A program made the position numbers and the translations under genes. A stretch of 64,000 bases of DNA, from assembly GCF_007993935.1 (NCBI RefSeq), contig NZ_VITY01000001.1, positions 186,001 through 250,000 of the forward strand, given 5' to 3'. This DNA is from Bradyrhizobium macuxiense (lineage in GTDB: Bacteria; Pseudomonadota; Alphaproteobacteria; Rhizobiales; Xanthobacteraceae). The notes under the pieces are model-generated. The model searched no databases, was not told the DNA's origin, and saw nothing but the letters and a program-made list of their open reading frames with translations. Positions 1 through 9,184 of this stretch are shown one piece after another (positions within the stretch are counted from its first letter, which is position 1; every line of letters starts with the position of its first letter).

Positions 1-89
1 TCCTGCGCCAGCAATTCGACGATCGCCTCGCCGATACCCGACGCGCCGCCGGTCACCAGCGCGACCTTGCCTTCAACCTGTCCTGCCAT
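1..89 (-). CDS. SDR-family oxidoreductase (N-terminal fragment)
   Basis: This is the start of a minus-strand gene cut by the window edge, so only about 29 residues are visible. They contain the Rossmann glycine motif TGGASGIG that short-chain dehydrogenases use to bind NAD(P). The ATG at 89 follows a GGAGAGGA-like ribosome binding site. The gene starts only 19 bases beyond the recJ stop codon and on the same strand, so it may be cotranscribed with recJ. The substrate cannot be judged from this fragment. Confidence 0.8.
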   Translation of the reverse strand, partial: MAGQVEGKVALVTGGASGIGEAIVELLAQ

Positions 90-107
90 GTCCTCTCCCA
101 ACGTTTC

Positions 108-1949
108 TTATCGGATCACCGCCGGGCCCTGGTCCGGTGCCGCGACGTCGAGGACACGGAATTGCACACGTTCGCTGCCTTGCCAACGGTCGACCGCAAG
201 AGAGCCCGCCACGTGCAATTGCTGACCGCGATTTTGCGTCAAGGCGCTGCCGAGCTTCTGTCCGACCGAGCGGAATGCGATGCCGTTGACGATGGAACCA
301 TCGCCGGACTTGAAGCGCAGCCGCAAATGCGCCTGCCCGACCTCGTCGGCATAGACCAGCTGATGCGACGGCAGCGCGATCACCGGCTCCGGATTGGCGC
401 TGCCGAACGGCCCCGCGCGATTGAGCGTTGCGGCGAATTCCGGCGTCACCGCACGCGCGGTCACGGCGCCATCGATGAACAGCTCGTTCTCGTGGCGCGA
501 ATTGGCGACGTCGGCCGCCAGTGCGCTTTCCATGTAGGCGCGGAATTCGGCGAGCTTCTCCTTGCGCAGTGTGACGCCGGCCGCCATCGCGTGCCCGCCG
601 CCTTTCATCAGCAGGCCGTCATGCACCGCCTGGCGCACCGCCTTGCCGAGATCGACGCCGCCGATCGAGCGCCCCGATCCGGTGCCGATGCCACCCGGCT
701 CGAGCGCGATCGCAAACGCAGGACGCGCGAACTTCTCCTTCAGCCGTGCCGCGACGAGCCCGACCACGCCGGGATGCCAGCCTTCCGCCGCGGTGACGAT
801 GACCGCGCCCTTGTCCTCGAGCCCGAGCGAAGCCAATGCCTCCGCTTCGGCCTGTGCTTCAGCCGCCTGCTCGATCACGCGACGTTCGTTGTTGAGGCGA
901 TCGAGCTCGGCCGCGATCCGCGCCGCCTCTGAGACGTCGCCTTCGAGCAGCAGCCGCACGCCGAGATCGGCGCGCCCGATACGGCCGCCGGCATTGATGC
1001 GCGGCCCCAGCATGAAGCCGAGATGCCAGGCCTCCGGCGGGCCATTGAGCCGCGCCACATCCATCAGCGCGGTGTGGCCGACATGGTCGCGGCGGCGCAT
1101 CGCGATCAGGCCTTTTGCAACGAAGGCCCGGTTCAGCCCGATCAGCGGCGCGACGTCGGCGACGGTGCCGAGTGCGACGTGATGCAGCACGCTGAGCAGG
1201 TCCGGCTCCGGCATCTCGCGGGTCCAGAAGCCGCGCTGGCGCAGCTCGCGGTTCACCGCAACCAACGTCACCAGCACGAGCCCGACGGCGGCGAGATGAC
1301 CGAGCCCGGAGAGATCGTCGGGCCGGTTCGGATTCACCAGCGCGTCGACCTCGGGCAATTCATCGCCGGTCTGGTGATGATCAATCACCACGACCGACAT
1401 GCCGAGCTTCCTGGCCTCCGCCAACGGCTCGATGCTGGTGGTGCCGCAATCGACCGTGACCAGCAGCGTCGCGCCCTTGGCCGCCAGCGCGCGGACGGCG
1501 TCGACGTTCGGCCCGTAGCCTTCGAAGATGCGGTCGGGAATGTGAATCAGCGGGTCCAGCCCGCAATGGCGCAGATGCCAGGTCAGCAGTGCCGCCGAGG
1601 TCGCGCCGTCGACGTCATAGTCGCCGAAGATCGCGACCTGCTCGCCACGGACAGCGGCATCCGCGATGCGCCTAGCCGCGTGCTCCATCTCGGTGACCGT
1701 ATGCGGGTCCGGCATCAGCTTGCGGATGGTCGGGTCGAGGAAGTCGGCGACCTCGTCGATTGCGACGTCGCGCCCCGCCAGCACGCGCGCCAGCATTTCC
1801 GGCAGATTGTGCCGCTGCACGATCGCGAGCGCCCGCGCCGCCCCGCGCGCATCCAGCCGGTCGCGCCAGAGTTTTCCGGTCAGCGACCGCGTCACGCCAA
1901 GGAACGCCGGCGGCGTCTCGATGGGCAGTGCGGATGCGTGCAGCGTCAT
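108..1949 (-). CDS. recJ: Single-stranded-DNA-specific exonuclease RecJ
   Basis: RecJ degrades single-stranded DNA 5' to 3' in recombination and mismatch repair. The 613-residue length is normal. The DHH phosphoesterase motifs are intact: GDYDVDGA with Asp110, Asp112 and Asp114, Asp167 in VTVDCGTTS, and the DHH triplet at 190-192. These bind the catalytic metals. A DHHA1 motif, GGGHAMAAGV, lies near residue 450, and an OB-like C-terminal part follows. The gene is in the same direction as the dehalogenase, glpX and hom genes upstream, but a 55-base gap and a repeat element make one long operon uncertain. Confidence 0.96.
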   Translation of the reverse strand: MTLHASALPIETPPAFLGVTRSLTGKLWRDRLDARGAARALAIVQRHNLPEMLARVLAGRDVAIDEVADFLDPTIRKLMPDPHTVTEMEHAARRIADAAVRGEQVAIFGDYDVDGATSAALLTWHLRHCGLDPLIHIPDRIFEGYGPNVDAVRALAAKGATLLVTVDCGTTSIEPLAEARKLGMSVVVIDHHQTGDELPEVDALVNPNRPDDLSGLGHLAAVGLVLVTLVAVNRELRQRGFWTREMPEPDLLSVLHHVALGTVADVAPLIGLNRAFVAKGLIAMRRRDHVGHTALMDVARLNGPPEAWHLGFMLGPRINAGGRIGRADLGVRLLLEGDVSEAARIAAELDRLNNERRVIEQAAEAQAEAEALASLGLEDKGAVIVTAAEGWHPGVVGLVAARLKEKFARPAFAIALEPGGIGTGSGRSIGGVDLGKAVRQAVHDGLLMKGGGHAMAAGVTLRKEKLAEFRAYMESALAADVANSRHENELFIDGAVTARAVTPEFAATLNRAGPFGSANPEPVIALPSHQLVYADEVGQAHLRLRFKSGDGSIVNGIAFRSVGQKLGSALTQNRGQQLHVAGSLAVDRWQGSERVQFRVLDVAAPDQGPAVIR

Positions 1950-2004
1950 GATTCCTTATCCAATCACCAGGAATCGTAGCGCTTCAGTGAATCCCAGGCC
2001 AGTT

Positions 2005-2724
2005 CTAGCAGCCCATCCTATCCGCGATTTCCCCGAAATCCTTGGCCACGATGTCCCATGCGCCGGTGGCCTCGAAATCGACCTTCTGCAAGGGACCGTA
2101 TTCGGTCGGACGCGCGACGAAGGCAGTCTTCAGGCCGTGCTTCTGCGCGTGCTTGAGGTCGTAATTGTGGGCGGCAACCATCATCACCTGCTCCGGCGGC
2201 AGGCAGAGCAGCTTCGCGGCGCCGAGATAGGTCTCCGGATCGGGCTTGTAGTGCTCGAACAGCTCGGCCGACATCACGAGGTCCCACGGGAGCCCTGCAA
2301 ACTTCGCCATGTTGGTGAGTAGCGCGACGTTGCCGTTGGAGAGCGGCGAGATGATGTACTTGGTCTTCAGCCGGGTCAGGCCGGCGACGCTGTCGGGCCA
2401 CCCGTGCAGGCGATGCCAGCCCAGCGTCAGATGCTGCAGGTCGGCCTCGGTCAGCCCCTTGATGTCGAATTGCGCGACCAGCTTCTCCAGCGAGCGGCGA
2501 TGCAAGACGTCGAGGATCACATAGCCGTTCTGCGGGTTCTTGCGCACCTCGTCCATCGAGGCCGCATAGACCGCGCGCCAGCCGTCGACCAGCGCGATCC
2601 AGTCGGCCTTGAAGCCGCGCTTCTCTCCCCATGTCGTGAAATCGTTGATCAGGCTGGTGCGCCAGTCGACCACGGTGCCGAACACGTCGAACACCAGCGC
2701 CTTGACCACGGACAGATCGGACAT
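2005..2724 (-). CDS. Haloacid dehalogenase, type II (HAD superfamily)
   Basis: The 239-residue protein has the HAD core. The nucleophile Asp13 lies in VFDVFGTVVDWR, a signature of L-2-haloacid dehalogenases, which hydrolyse short 2-haloalkanoates to 2-hydroxyacids with inversion. Motif II (SPLSNGN) and the late acidic motif (MMVAAHNYD) are visible. The family also contains many proteins whose real substrates are unknown phosphates or haloacids, so the substrate is not settled. The start ATG at 2724 follows a GGAGAC-like site. A palindromic repeat separates the gene from glpX upstream. Confidence 0.88.
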   Translation of the reverse strand: MSDLSVVKALVFDVFGTVVDWRTSLINDFTTWGEKRGFKADWIALVDGWRAVYAASMDEVRKNPQNGYVILDVLHRRSLEKLVAQFDIKGLTEADLQHLTLGWHRLHGWPDSVAGLTRLKTKYIISPLSNGNVALLTNMAKFAGLPWDLVMSAELFEHYKPDPETYLGAAKLLCLPPEQVMMVAAHNYDLKHAQKHGLKTAFVARPTEYGPLQKVDFEATGAWDIVAKDFGEIADRMGC

Positions 2725-2758
2725 GCGCGTCTCCCGTTTTTCTTGTTGTTATTTGTCC

Positions 2759-2838
2759 CGTCGTTCCGGGGCGATGCGAAGCATCGAACCCGGAACCTCG
2801 AGATTCCGGGTTCGTCCTTCGGACGCCCCGGAATGACG
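2759..2838. repeat. Palindromic intergenic repeat (REP-like)
   Basis: An outer inverted repeat (CGTCGTTCCGGGGCG against CGCCCCGGAATGACG, one mismatch) encloses an inner one (GAACCCGGAA against TTCCGGGTTC). It fills the gap between the glpX stop and the dehalogenase start. The structure matches the dispersed palindromic repeats of rhizobial intergenic regions. Confidence 0.8.
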
Positions 2839-2844
2839 TGTCTG

Positions 2845-3843
2845 TTAGTCCAGGTGGAACTTCTCCAGCTGCCGGTGCTCGGCCTTGATGTAGCGCACGG
2901 TGCCGGTGACCGAGCGCATCACGACCGTCTCGGTCTCGATCACGTCCTTCTTGAACTTCACGCCGGTCAGCAGCGAGCCGGTGGTGACGCCGGTGGCGGC
3001 GAACAGGCAGTCGCCCTTTGCCATGTCCTCGATGCCGTAAATCATCTTCGGATCGGTGACGCCCATCTTGTGGGCGCGCTCGCGCTTCTCCTCGGTGTCG
3101 AGGATCAGGCGGCACTGCATCTGGCCGCCGATGCAGCGCAGCGCGACCGCCGCCAGCACGCCCTCGGGCGCGCCGCCGGTGCCGATATACATGTCGACGC
3201 CGGTCTCATCGGGCTTGGCGCAGTGAATGACGCCGGCGACGTCGCCATCGGTGATCAGCTGCACGGCAGCGCCGGTCGAGCGCACGCTGTTGATGATGTC
3301 GGCATGGCGCGGACGGTCGAGCACCAGCACGTTGATGGCGGTCGGGTCGACGCCCTTGGCCTTGGCGAGCCGGCGCACGTTGTCGGCCGGCGGCGCGTCG
3401 AGCTCGATCACGTTCTTGGCGTAGCCCGGGCCGATCGCGATCTTCTGCATGTAGACGTCGGGCGCGTGCAGCAGCGTGCCGCCATCGGCCATCGCCATGG
3501 TGGCGATCGAGCCCGGCATGTTCTTGGCGCACAGCGTGGTGCCCTCAAGCGGGTCGACCGCGATATCGACCTTGGGACCGGCATTGAGGCCGACCTTCTC
3601 GCCGATGAACAGCATCGGCGCCTCGTCGCGCTCGCCCTCGCCGATCACGACCGTCCCCTCGATCGGCAGCTTGTTGAGCTCGCGCCGCATCGCGTCGACC
3701 GCAGCCTTGTCGGCGGCCTTCTCCTGGCCGTGGCCGCGCAGCCGCGCGGCCGACACCGCAGCGCGCTCCGTCACGCGCACGATTTCGAGCGTCAGGATGC
3801 GCTCGAGCAGCATCTGCGGCGGAACGGAAATATGGGTCGACAT
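2845..3843 (-). CDS. glpX: Class II fructose-1,6-bisphosphatase
   Basis: GlpX hydrolyses fructose-1,6-bisphosphate to fructose-6-phosphate in gluconeogenesis and, in autotrophic strains, the Calvin cycle. The 332-residue length is typical. The metal-binding motifs are visible: GEGERDEAPML around residues 68-78 and the VDPLEGTT loop with Asp97. The gene lies 79 bases after hom on the same strand, the order seen in related alphaproteobacteria. The ATG at 3843 follows AAGGAG at a good distance. Confidence 0.95.
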   Translation of the reverse strand: MSTHISVPPQMLLERILTLEIVRVTERAAVSAARLRGHGQEKAADKAAVDAMRRELNKLPIEGTVVIGEGERDEAPMLFIGEKVGLNAGPKVDIAVDPLEGTTLCAKNMPGSIATMAMADGGTLLHAPDVYMQKIAIGPGYAKNVIELDAPPADNVRRLAKAKGVDPTAINVLVLDRPRHADIINSVRSTGAAVQLITDGDVAGVIHCAKPDETGVDMYIGTGGAPEGVLAAVALRCIGGQMQCRLILDTEEKRERAHKMGVTDPKMIYGIEDMAKGDCLFAATGVTTGSLLTGVKFKKDVIETETVVMRSVTGTVRYIKAEHRQLEKFHLD

Positions 3844-3922
3844 CGGCGTACTCCTTAAGCCTCGGGGACAGGCCAGCCTGCCCGCATCAATCGTCTCACG
3901 CCCGACCCGTTCAGGCCATGCG

Positions 3923-5242
3923 TTAGTTTTTCTCGATCCGGATCACCTGCGGCCTGCCGCTGATGACCTTATCGCGCTGCACTGCGGCCAGCGCACGATG
4001 CACGGCATCCTCGCTGGTCGCATAGGTAATCAGAATGACCGGAACCGGTGAAGGTTTTTTGGCCGCACCGTTCACATCGACGCCATCCGGATGCCGCTGC
4101 ACGATGGATTCCAGAGATATCTTCTGTTCCGCAAGGCGGGTGGCGATTGTTGCGGCAGTGCCTGCAAGATCGCGCGCCATCAGGCGGATATAGTAGCCAC
4201 CCTCGTGGCGTTCCATCGGCGCCTTGGTGGTGTCGCGCAACCGTTCCACCGGACGACCGAACGGCTTGGCGCGGATGCCGCGCGCGACGTCGGCGATGTC
4301 GGCGACCACGGCCGAGGCGGTCGCGCCGCCGCCGGCGCCCGGCCCGACCAGCGTGATCGGCGGAATGCCCTCGCCATCGATTGCGACAGCATTGGTGACA
4401 CCCATCACCTGCGCGATCGAGGATGATTTCGGCACCATGGTCGGATGCACGCGCTGCTCAATGCCCTTTGCCGTGCGTACGGCAACGCCGAGCAGCTTGA
4501 CCCGGTAGCCGAGTTCCGAAGCCGCCTTGAGGTCTTCCGGCGTGATCGAGGAGATGCCTTCGACGTAAACCGCGCTCTCCGCGACCTTGGTTCCGAAGGC
4601 GAGGCTCGCCAGGATCGCAAGCTTCTGCGCGGTGTCGTGACCATCGACGTCGAATGACGGATTGGCTTCGGCATAGCCGAGGCGCTGGGCGTCCTTCAGG
4701 CATTCCTCGAACGACAACCCCTCCTGCTCCATCCGGGTCAGGATGTAATTGCAGGTGCCGTTCAAGATGCCGTAGACGCGGTTGACGCTGGTGCCGGCGA
4801 GGCCCTCGCGCAGCGTCTTGATCACCGGGATCGCCGCACCGACCGCCGCCTCGAAGTTCAGCGCGCCGCCGTGCTTCTCGGCGGCTGCGGCAAGCCGCAG
4901 TCCATGCTTGGCGATCAGCGCCTTGTTGGCGGTGACGACCGACTTGCCCGTTTTCAGCGCGGTCTCGATCGCGGACAGCGCGGGATCGCCGGCGCCGCCC
5001 ATCAGCTCGACGAAGCAGTCGATGTTGGGATCTTCGGCCAGCGCCTCGGGGCTCTTCGCCCAGGCGATATCGCGCAGGTCGAGGCCGCGCTTCTTGGCCT
5101 TGGAGCGCGCCGTGACGGCGACGACGCGGACGGGCCGGCCGCTGCGCTCGGCCAGCGCCCGTCCTTGCGTTTCGATGAGGCGGACGACATCGGCACCGAC
5201 GGTGCCGAGCCCCGCTATGCCCACGTTCAGGGGTGCGACCAT
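3923..5242 (-). CDS. hom: Homoserine dehydrogenase
   Basis: This NAD(P)-dependent enzyme reduces aspartate semialdehyde to homoserine, the branch point to threonine and methionine. The 439 residues comprise an N-terminal Rossmann fold with GIAGLGTVG at about 8-16, a catalytic domain with the GAGGGATASAVVAD stretch near residue 300, and a C-terminal ACT domain from about 355. ACT domains usually mediate feedback inhibition by threonine. It lies 38 bases downstream of an aminotransferase gene on the same strand, so the two are probably cotranscribed. Confidence 0.96.
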   Translation of the reverse strand: MVAPLNVGIAGLGTVGADVVRLIETQGRALAERSGRPVRVVAVTARSKAKKRGLDLRDIAWAKSPEALAEDPNIDCFVELMGGAGDPALSAIETALKTGKSVVTANKALIAKHGLRLAAAAEKHGGALNFEAAVGAAIPVIKTLREGLAGTSVNRVYGILNGTCNYILTRMEQEGLSFEECLKDAQRLGYAEANPSFDVDGHDTAQKLAILASLAFGTKVAESAVYVEGISSITPEDLKAASELGYRVKLLGVAVRTAKGIEQRVHPTMVPKSSSIAQVMGVTNAVAIDGEGIPPITLVGPGAGGGATASAVVADIADVARGIRAKPFGRPVERLRDTTKAPMERHEGGYYIRLMARDLAGTAATIATRLAEQKISLESIVQRHPDGVDVNGAAKKPSPVPVILITYATSEDAVHRALAAVQRDKVISGRPQVIRIEKN

Positions 5243-5280
5243 GGATTTAAGGGACCTGGAGATTAAGCAACCTGGAAGGA

Positions 5281-6501
5281 TTAGCGTCGGTTGGCGAGAG
5301 GAACGACGTTGTGCAACGTTTCGATGCCGCTTTCAAGGAAGCGGCGCACGCCGCGCGCGGCCTGCCGGATGCGCTGCTCGTTCTCCACCATCGCGATGCG
5401 GACATAGCCCTCGCCGTGCTCGCCGAACGCGACGCCCGGCGACACCACGACGCCGGATTTCTCCACCATCAAGGTTGCGAACTGCATGCTGCCGACGGCC
5501 TCGAACGCCTTGGGCAGCGGCGCCCAGGCGAACATCGAGGCCTGCGGCGGCGGAATGTCCCAGCCGGCGCGGCCAAATGACTCAACCAGCGCATCGCGCC
5601 GCTTGCGGTAGGTGTCGCGCATCTCGCGGATGCAGTCGTCGGGACCGTTCAGCGCCGCGGTCGCCGCCACCTGGACCGGCGTGAAGGCGCCGTAATCGAG
5701 GTAGGATTTGACCCGCGCCAGCGCTGCGATGATGCGCTCATTGCCGACCGCAAAGCCCATGCGCCAGCCGGCCATCGAGAATGTCTTCGACATCGAGGTG
5801 AATTCGACGGTGACGTCGATCGCGCCGGGCACCTGCAGCACCGACGGCGGCGGCTTGTCCTCGTCGAAATAGACCTCGGCGTAGGCGAGATCGGACAGGA
5901 TGAAGATGTCGTGCTTCTTGGCGAATGCGACGAGATCCTTGTAGAAGTCGAGGTCAGCGACATAGGCGGTCGGGTTCGACGGATAGCAGACGATCAGCGC
6001 GATCGGCTTCGGGATCGAATGAACGATCGCCCGCTCGACCGCCTCGAAGAATTGCGGCGTCGGCTCCGACGGCACCGAGCGGATCACGCCGCCCGCCATC
6101 AGGAAGCCGAACGCATGGATCGGGTAGCTCGGGTTCGGGCAGAGCACGACGTCGCCGGGCGCGGTGATCGCCTGTGCAACGTTGGCGAACCCCTCCTTCG
6201 AGCCGAGCGTCGCAACGACCTGGGTATCGGGGTTCAGCTTGACGCCGAAACGGCGCGCGTAATAAGCGGCCTGAGCCTTGCGCAGGCCATTGATGCCGCG
6301 CGAGGCCGAGTAGCGGTCGGTGCGCGGCTTGCCCAGCGTCTCCTTGAGCTTCTCGATGACGTGCGGCGGGGTCGGCAGGTCCGGATTGCCCATGCCCATG
6401 TCGATGATATCGGCCCCGGCGTTGCGCGCGGCCGCCTTGGCCTGGTTGACCTTTTCAAAGACGTAAGGCGGCAGACGGCGAATGCGGTAAAAATCTTCCA
6501 T
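5281..6501 (-). CDS. PLP-dependent aminotransferase (LL-DAP aminotransferase / AlaC-like)
   Basis: The 406-residue protein is a fold-type I aminotransferase. The PLP lysine is Lys239 in SMSKTFSMAGWRMGF, and MGMGNPDLPTPPHVI at the N-terminus matches the DapL/AlaC branch. Such enzymes make alanine from pyruvate and glutamate or act in lysine and aspartate-family metabolism. Position directly before hom supports an aspartate-family role, but the sequence alone does not separate alanine, aspartate and diaminopimelate activity. The ATG at 6501 is preceded by an AAGGGTCCC stretch. Confidence 0.88.
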   Translation of the reverse strand: MEDFYRIRRLPPYVFEKVNQAKAAARNAGADIIDMGMGNPDLPTPPHVIEKLKETLGKPRTDRYSASRGINGLRKAQAAYYARRFGVKLNPDTQVVATLGSKEGFANVAQAITAPGDVVLCPNPSYPIHAFGFLMAGGVIRSVPSEPTPQFFEAVERAIVHSIPKPIALIVCYPSNPTAYVADLDFYKDLVAFAKKHDIFILSDLAYAEVYFDEDKPPPSVLQVPGAIDVTVEFTSMSKTFSMAGWRMGFAVGNERIIAALARVKSYLDYGAFTPVQVAATAALNGPDDCIREMRDTYRKRRDALVESFGRAGWDIPPPQASMFAWAPLPKAFEAVGSMQFATLMVEKSGVVVSPGVAFGEHGEGYVRIAMVENEQRIRQAARGVRRFLESGIETLHNVVPLANRR

Positions 6502-6718
6502 GGGACCCTTGCTCCGACAACCGCGACGCCAGAATCGCCTCCCTTTGCCGGCTTTTCGGAAGCCTGCACGGCCTCTTACAGAAATCGCGCCGAATCAATG
6601 ACTTAGTGCGAATTCAGGGGCACGATCGGGGGGCTGCGGCCGGATCTGCGGTTGAATTGGGTTTCTTTTAGCACGGACGCCGGGCGGCGCCAGCGCTGAT
6701 CGGCCGCCTGATGCGGCC

Positions 6719-6994
6719 TCACTTCCCGGCCTGGGCCGCCGTCGAGGCCTGGCGAGCGCGCGCCGCAATCAGCTCCTGCTCGATCTTGGCCTGATCCGCC
6801 GGCTTGATGGTCGGATCGGCCCGGTCGGGCGGCAGGTCATGGACCGGGAGGTATCCGTTGGCATCCTTTTGCCGCGCCGGCGCGTCGGCCGGCATTGCCA
6901 TATCGGCGATCGTGCTCGAGCACCCGCCCAGCGCCAGCAATGACGCGAGCAGCACCGCGGCCGCGAGCCCCCTGTTCTTTCGATCGATCGGCAT
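6719..6994 (-). CDS. Small outer-membrane or periplasmic lipoprotein, unknown function
   Basis: From the ATG at 6994 this gives 91 residues. A basic start (MPIDRKNRG) is followed by a hydrophobic segment and the lipobox LALGGC, so the protein is probably lipidated at that cysteine after signal peptidase II cleavage. The rest is polar and ends in an Ala/Gln-rich helix. I chose this start because it puts the signal peptide at the N-terminus, whereas an 11-residue upstream extension would displace it. I know no function for the family. It is divergent from phaC. Confidence 0.7.
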   Translation of the reverse strand: MPIDRKNRGLAAAVLLASLLALGGCSSTIADMAMPADAPARQKDANGYLPVHDLPPDRADPTIKPADQAKIEQELIAARARQASTAAQAGK

Positions 6995-7096
6995 GCGCCG
7001 AATTGTCCCCAACAAGCTAGCGCGCACGTCGCACGGTTGCCGACACGGGTCGCACTGGTACGAGCCTTGCAGCGTCCCCGCTGCGTTAATTCTGGC

Positions 7097-7133
7097 TTTA
7101 GCGTTTCAAACCATTGTCGCCCGAAACGCTTAA
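7097..7133. promoter_or_regulatory. Inverted repeat between lipoprotein gene and phaC
   Basis: Arms GCGTTTC (7101-7107) and GAAACGC (7123-7129) are flanked by matching TTTA and TTAAA, giving an almost perfect inverted repeat with a 15-base centre. It lies in the divergent intergenic region, about 155 bases before phaC, and could be an operator. No regulator is identifiable from the sequence. Confidence 0.4.
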
Positions 7134-7286
7134 ACCGTGAACAACAAAAGCGACCCCTGAGGCTTCAATATGACGGAACAAAGATTTTTTGTCGCACCGC
7201 AACAGAGCGAAACATCTGATTTTCACTGATTTTCGTTGCCGCACCGCGCGATGACGCCCCCCAAACGACGCGATATTGTCCTTCAG

Positions 7287-9095
7287 ATGAGCAACGTCAG
7301 CACCGACACCCAAGCCACCCCGAAATTCAACGCCGAAGCCTTCGCCATGAACATCGCACGGGCGATGGAGAGCAGCGGCCAGGCGCTGGCAGCCTATCTC
7401 AAGCCGCGCCAGACCGGCGAAGTCCGCGACAAGCCGCCGAACGAGTTCGGTGAGGTCATCAAGACCTTCAGCGTGATCGCCGAATATTGGCTGTCCGACA
7501 AGGAGCGCGCCTCGTCGCTACAGATGCAGCTCGGCAAGGATTACCTCGATCTCTGGGGCTCGGCAGTGCGCCGCATGGCTGGCGAGGCCGATGCCAAGCC
7601 CGCGATCGCGCCCGCTCCGCGCGACAAGCGCTTCCAGGATCCGGAGTGGAAGTCGAATCAGTTCTTCGACTTCATCCTCCAGCTTTATCTGCTGACCGCG
7701 AAATGGGCGCAGCAGCTGGTCAACGACGCCGACGGCATCGACCCCCACACGCGGAAGAAGGCCGAATTCTACGTCCAGCAGATCACCAACGCGCTGGCGC
7801 CGTCGAATTTCGTCTTGACCAATCCGGAAGTGCTGCGCGCCACCGTCGAGACCAACGGCGACAATCTGGTGCGCGGCATGAAGATGCTGGCCGAGGATAT
7901 CGAAGCCGGCCACGGCACGCTGAAGATCCGCCAGTCCGATTCGAGCAATCTCGAGGTCGGCGTCAACATGGCGACGACGCCGGGCAAGGTGATCTACCAG
8001 AACGAGCTGATGCAGCTGATCCAGTATTCGCCGGCAACGGAGAACGTGCTGCGCACGCCGCTCTTGATCGTGCCGCCATGGATCAACAAGTTCTACATCC
8101 TCGATCTGCGCCCCGAGAAATCCTACATCAAATGGTGCGTCGACCAGGGCATCACGGTGTTCGTGATCTCCTGGGTCAATCCGGACAAGGAGCTCGGCAA
8201 GAAGACCTGGGCCGACTACATGACCGAGGGCCCGCTCACGGCGATGGACGTGATCGAGAAGGTCACCGGCGAGTTGAAGGTGCACACCGCCGGCTATTGC
8301 GTCGGCGGCACCATGCTCGCCTCGACGCTCGCCTATCTCGCCGAGAAGCGCCGCCAGCGCGTGACGTCGGCGACGTTCTTTGCCGCGCAGGTCGACTTCA
8401 CCCACGCCGGCGACTTGCTGGTGTTCGTCGACGAGGACCAGATCTCGGCGCTGGAGCGCGACATGCAGGAATCCGGCGTGCTCGAAGGCAGCAAGATGGC
8501 GATGGCCTTCAACATGCTGCGCTCCAACGACCTGATCTGGTCGTATGTCGTGAACAATTATCTGAAGGGCCAGCCGCCCTCCTCGTTCGACCTGCTGCAC
8601 TGGAATTCGGATGCGACGCGGATGCCGTCGTCGAACCACTCCTACTACTTGCGCAACTGCTATCTGGAGAACCGGCTGTCGACCGGCACCATGGTGCTCG
8701 ACAACACGCTGCTCGATCTGTCGAAGGTGAAGGTTCCGGTCTACAACCTCGCCGCACGCGAGGATCACATCGCACCGGCGGAATCGGTACTGTACGGTTC
8801 GCAGTTCTTCGGCGGCCCGGTGAAGTATGTGCTGTCCGGCTCCGGCCATATCGCCGGCGTGGTCAACCCGCCCGCTTCAAAGAAGTACCAGTACTGGACC
8901 AACGACAACATCAAGGACATGAAGCTCGCCGACTGGCTGAAGGGCGCCGAGGAGCACAAGGGTTCGTGGTGGCCCGACTGGCGCGGCTGGCTGGAGAGCC
9001 ATGATCCGGAGACGGTGCCGGCGCGCATGGTCGGCTCGAACGGGGCGTCGGTGCTCGAGGACGCTCCGGGCAGCTATGTCCGCGTCCGCGCGTAG
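7287..9095 (+). CDS. phaC: Class I poly(3-hydroxyalkanoate) synthase
   Basis: PhaC polymerises 3-hydroxyacyl-CoA into polyhydroxyalkanoate storage granules. From the ATG at 7287 the protein has 602 residues, normal for class I. It shows the lipase-box-like GYCVGG with catalytic Cys338, the Asp in AAREDHIAP and the His in GSGHIAGVVNPP. A start 51 bases upstream in frame would add 17 atypical residues, and neither start has a strong ribosome binding site. No phaA, phaB, phasin or depolymerase gene is adjacent, so this synthase stands alone, as often in rhizobia with several phaC copies. Confidence 0.95.
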   Translation: MSNVSTDTQATPKFNAEAFAMNIARAMESSGQALAAYLKPRQTGEVRDKPPNEFGEVIKTFSVIAEYWLSDKERASSLQMQLGKDYLDLWGSAVRRMAGEADAKPAIAPAPRDKRFQDPEWKSNQFFDFILQLYLLTAKWAQQLVNDADGIDPHTRKKAEFYVQQITNALAPSNFVLTNPEVLRATVETNGDNLVRGMKMLAEDIEAGHGTLKIRQSDSSNLEVGVNMATTPGKVIYQNELMQLIQYSPATENVLRTPLLIVPPWINKFYILDLRPEKSYIKWCVDQGITVFVISWVNPDKELGKKTWADYMTEGPLTAMDVIEKVTGELKVHTAGYCVGGTMLASTLAYLAEKRRQRVTSATFFAAQVDFTHAGDLLVFVDEDQISALERDMQESGVLEGSKMAMAFNMLRSNDLIWSYVVNNYLKGQPPSSFDLLHWNSDATRMPSSNHSYYLRNCYLENRLSTGTMVLDNTLLDLSKVKVPVYNLAAREDHIAPAESVLYGSQFFGGPVKYVLSGSGHIAGVVNPPASKKYQYWTNDNIKDMKLADWLKGAEEHKGSWWPDWRGWLESHDPETVPARMVGSNGASVLEDAPGSYVRVRA

Positions 9096-9138
9096 CGCCA
9101 AGCGTTCGTAGCGCCAAGTCTCTCGCTCAGCTATAAAC

Positions 9139-9163
9139 AGACGATCCCGACGGTCGGGAATCG
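9139..9163. terminator. Palindrome downstream of phaC
   Basis: TCCCGAC and GTCGGGA form a 7-bp perfect palindrome with a single central base, between phaC and the MAPEG gene. There is no T tract, so it may be a weak terminator, an mRNA-stabilising hairpin or an operator for the next gene. Confidence 0.35.
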
Positions 9164-9184
9164 AATTGACGTGAGGGGGAAACG

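Noticed and set aside
7518..8849. Long minus-strand frame opposite phaC
   Set aside because: phaC on the plus strand has complete catalytic motifs; the opposite frame has no recognisable family.
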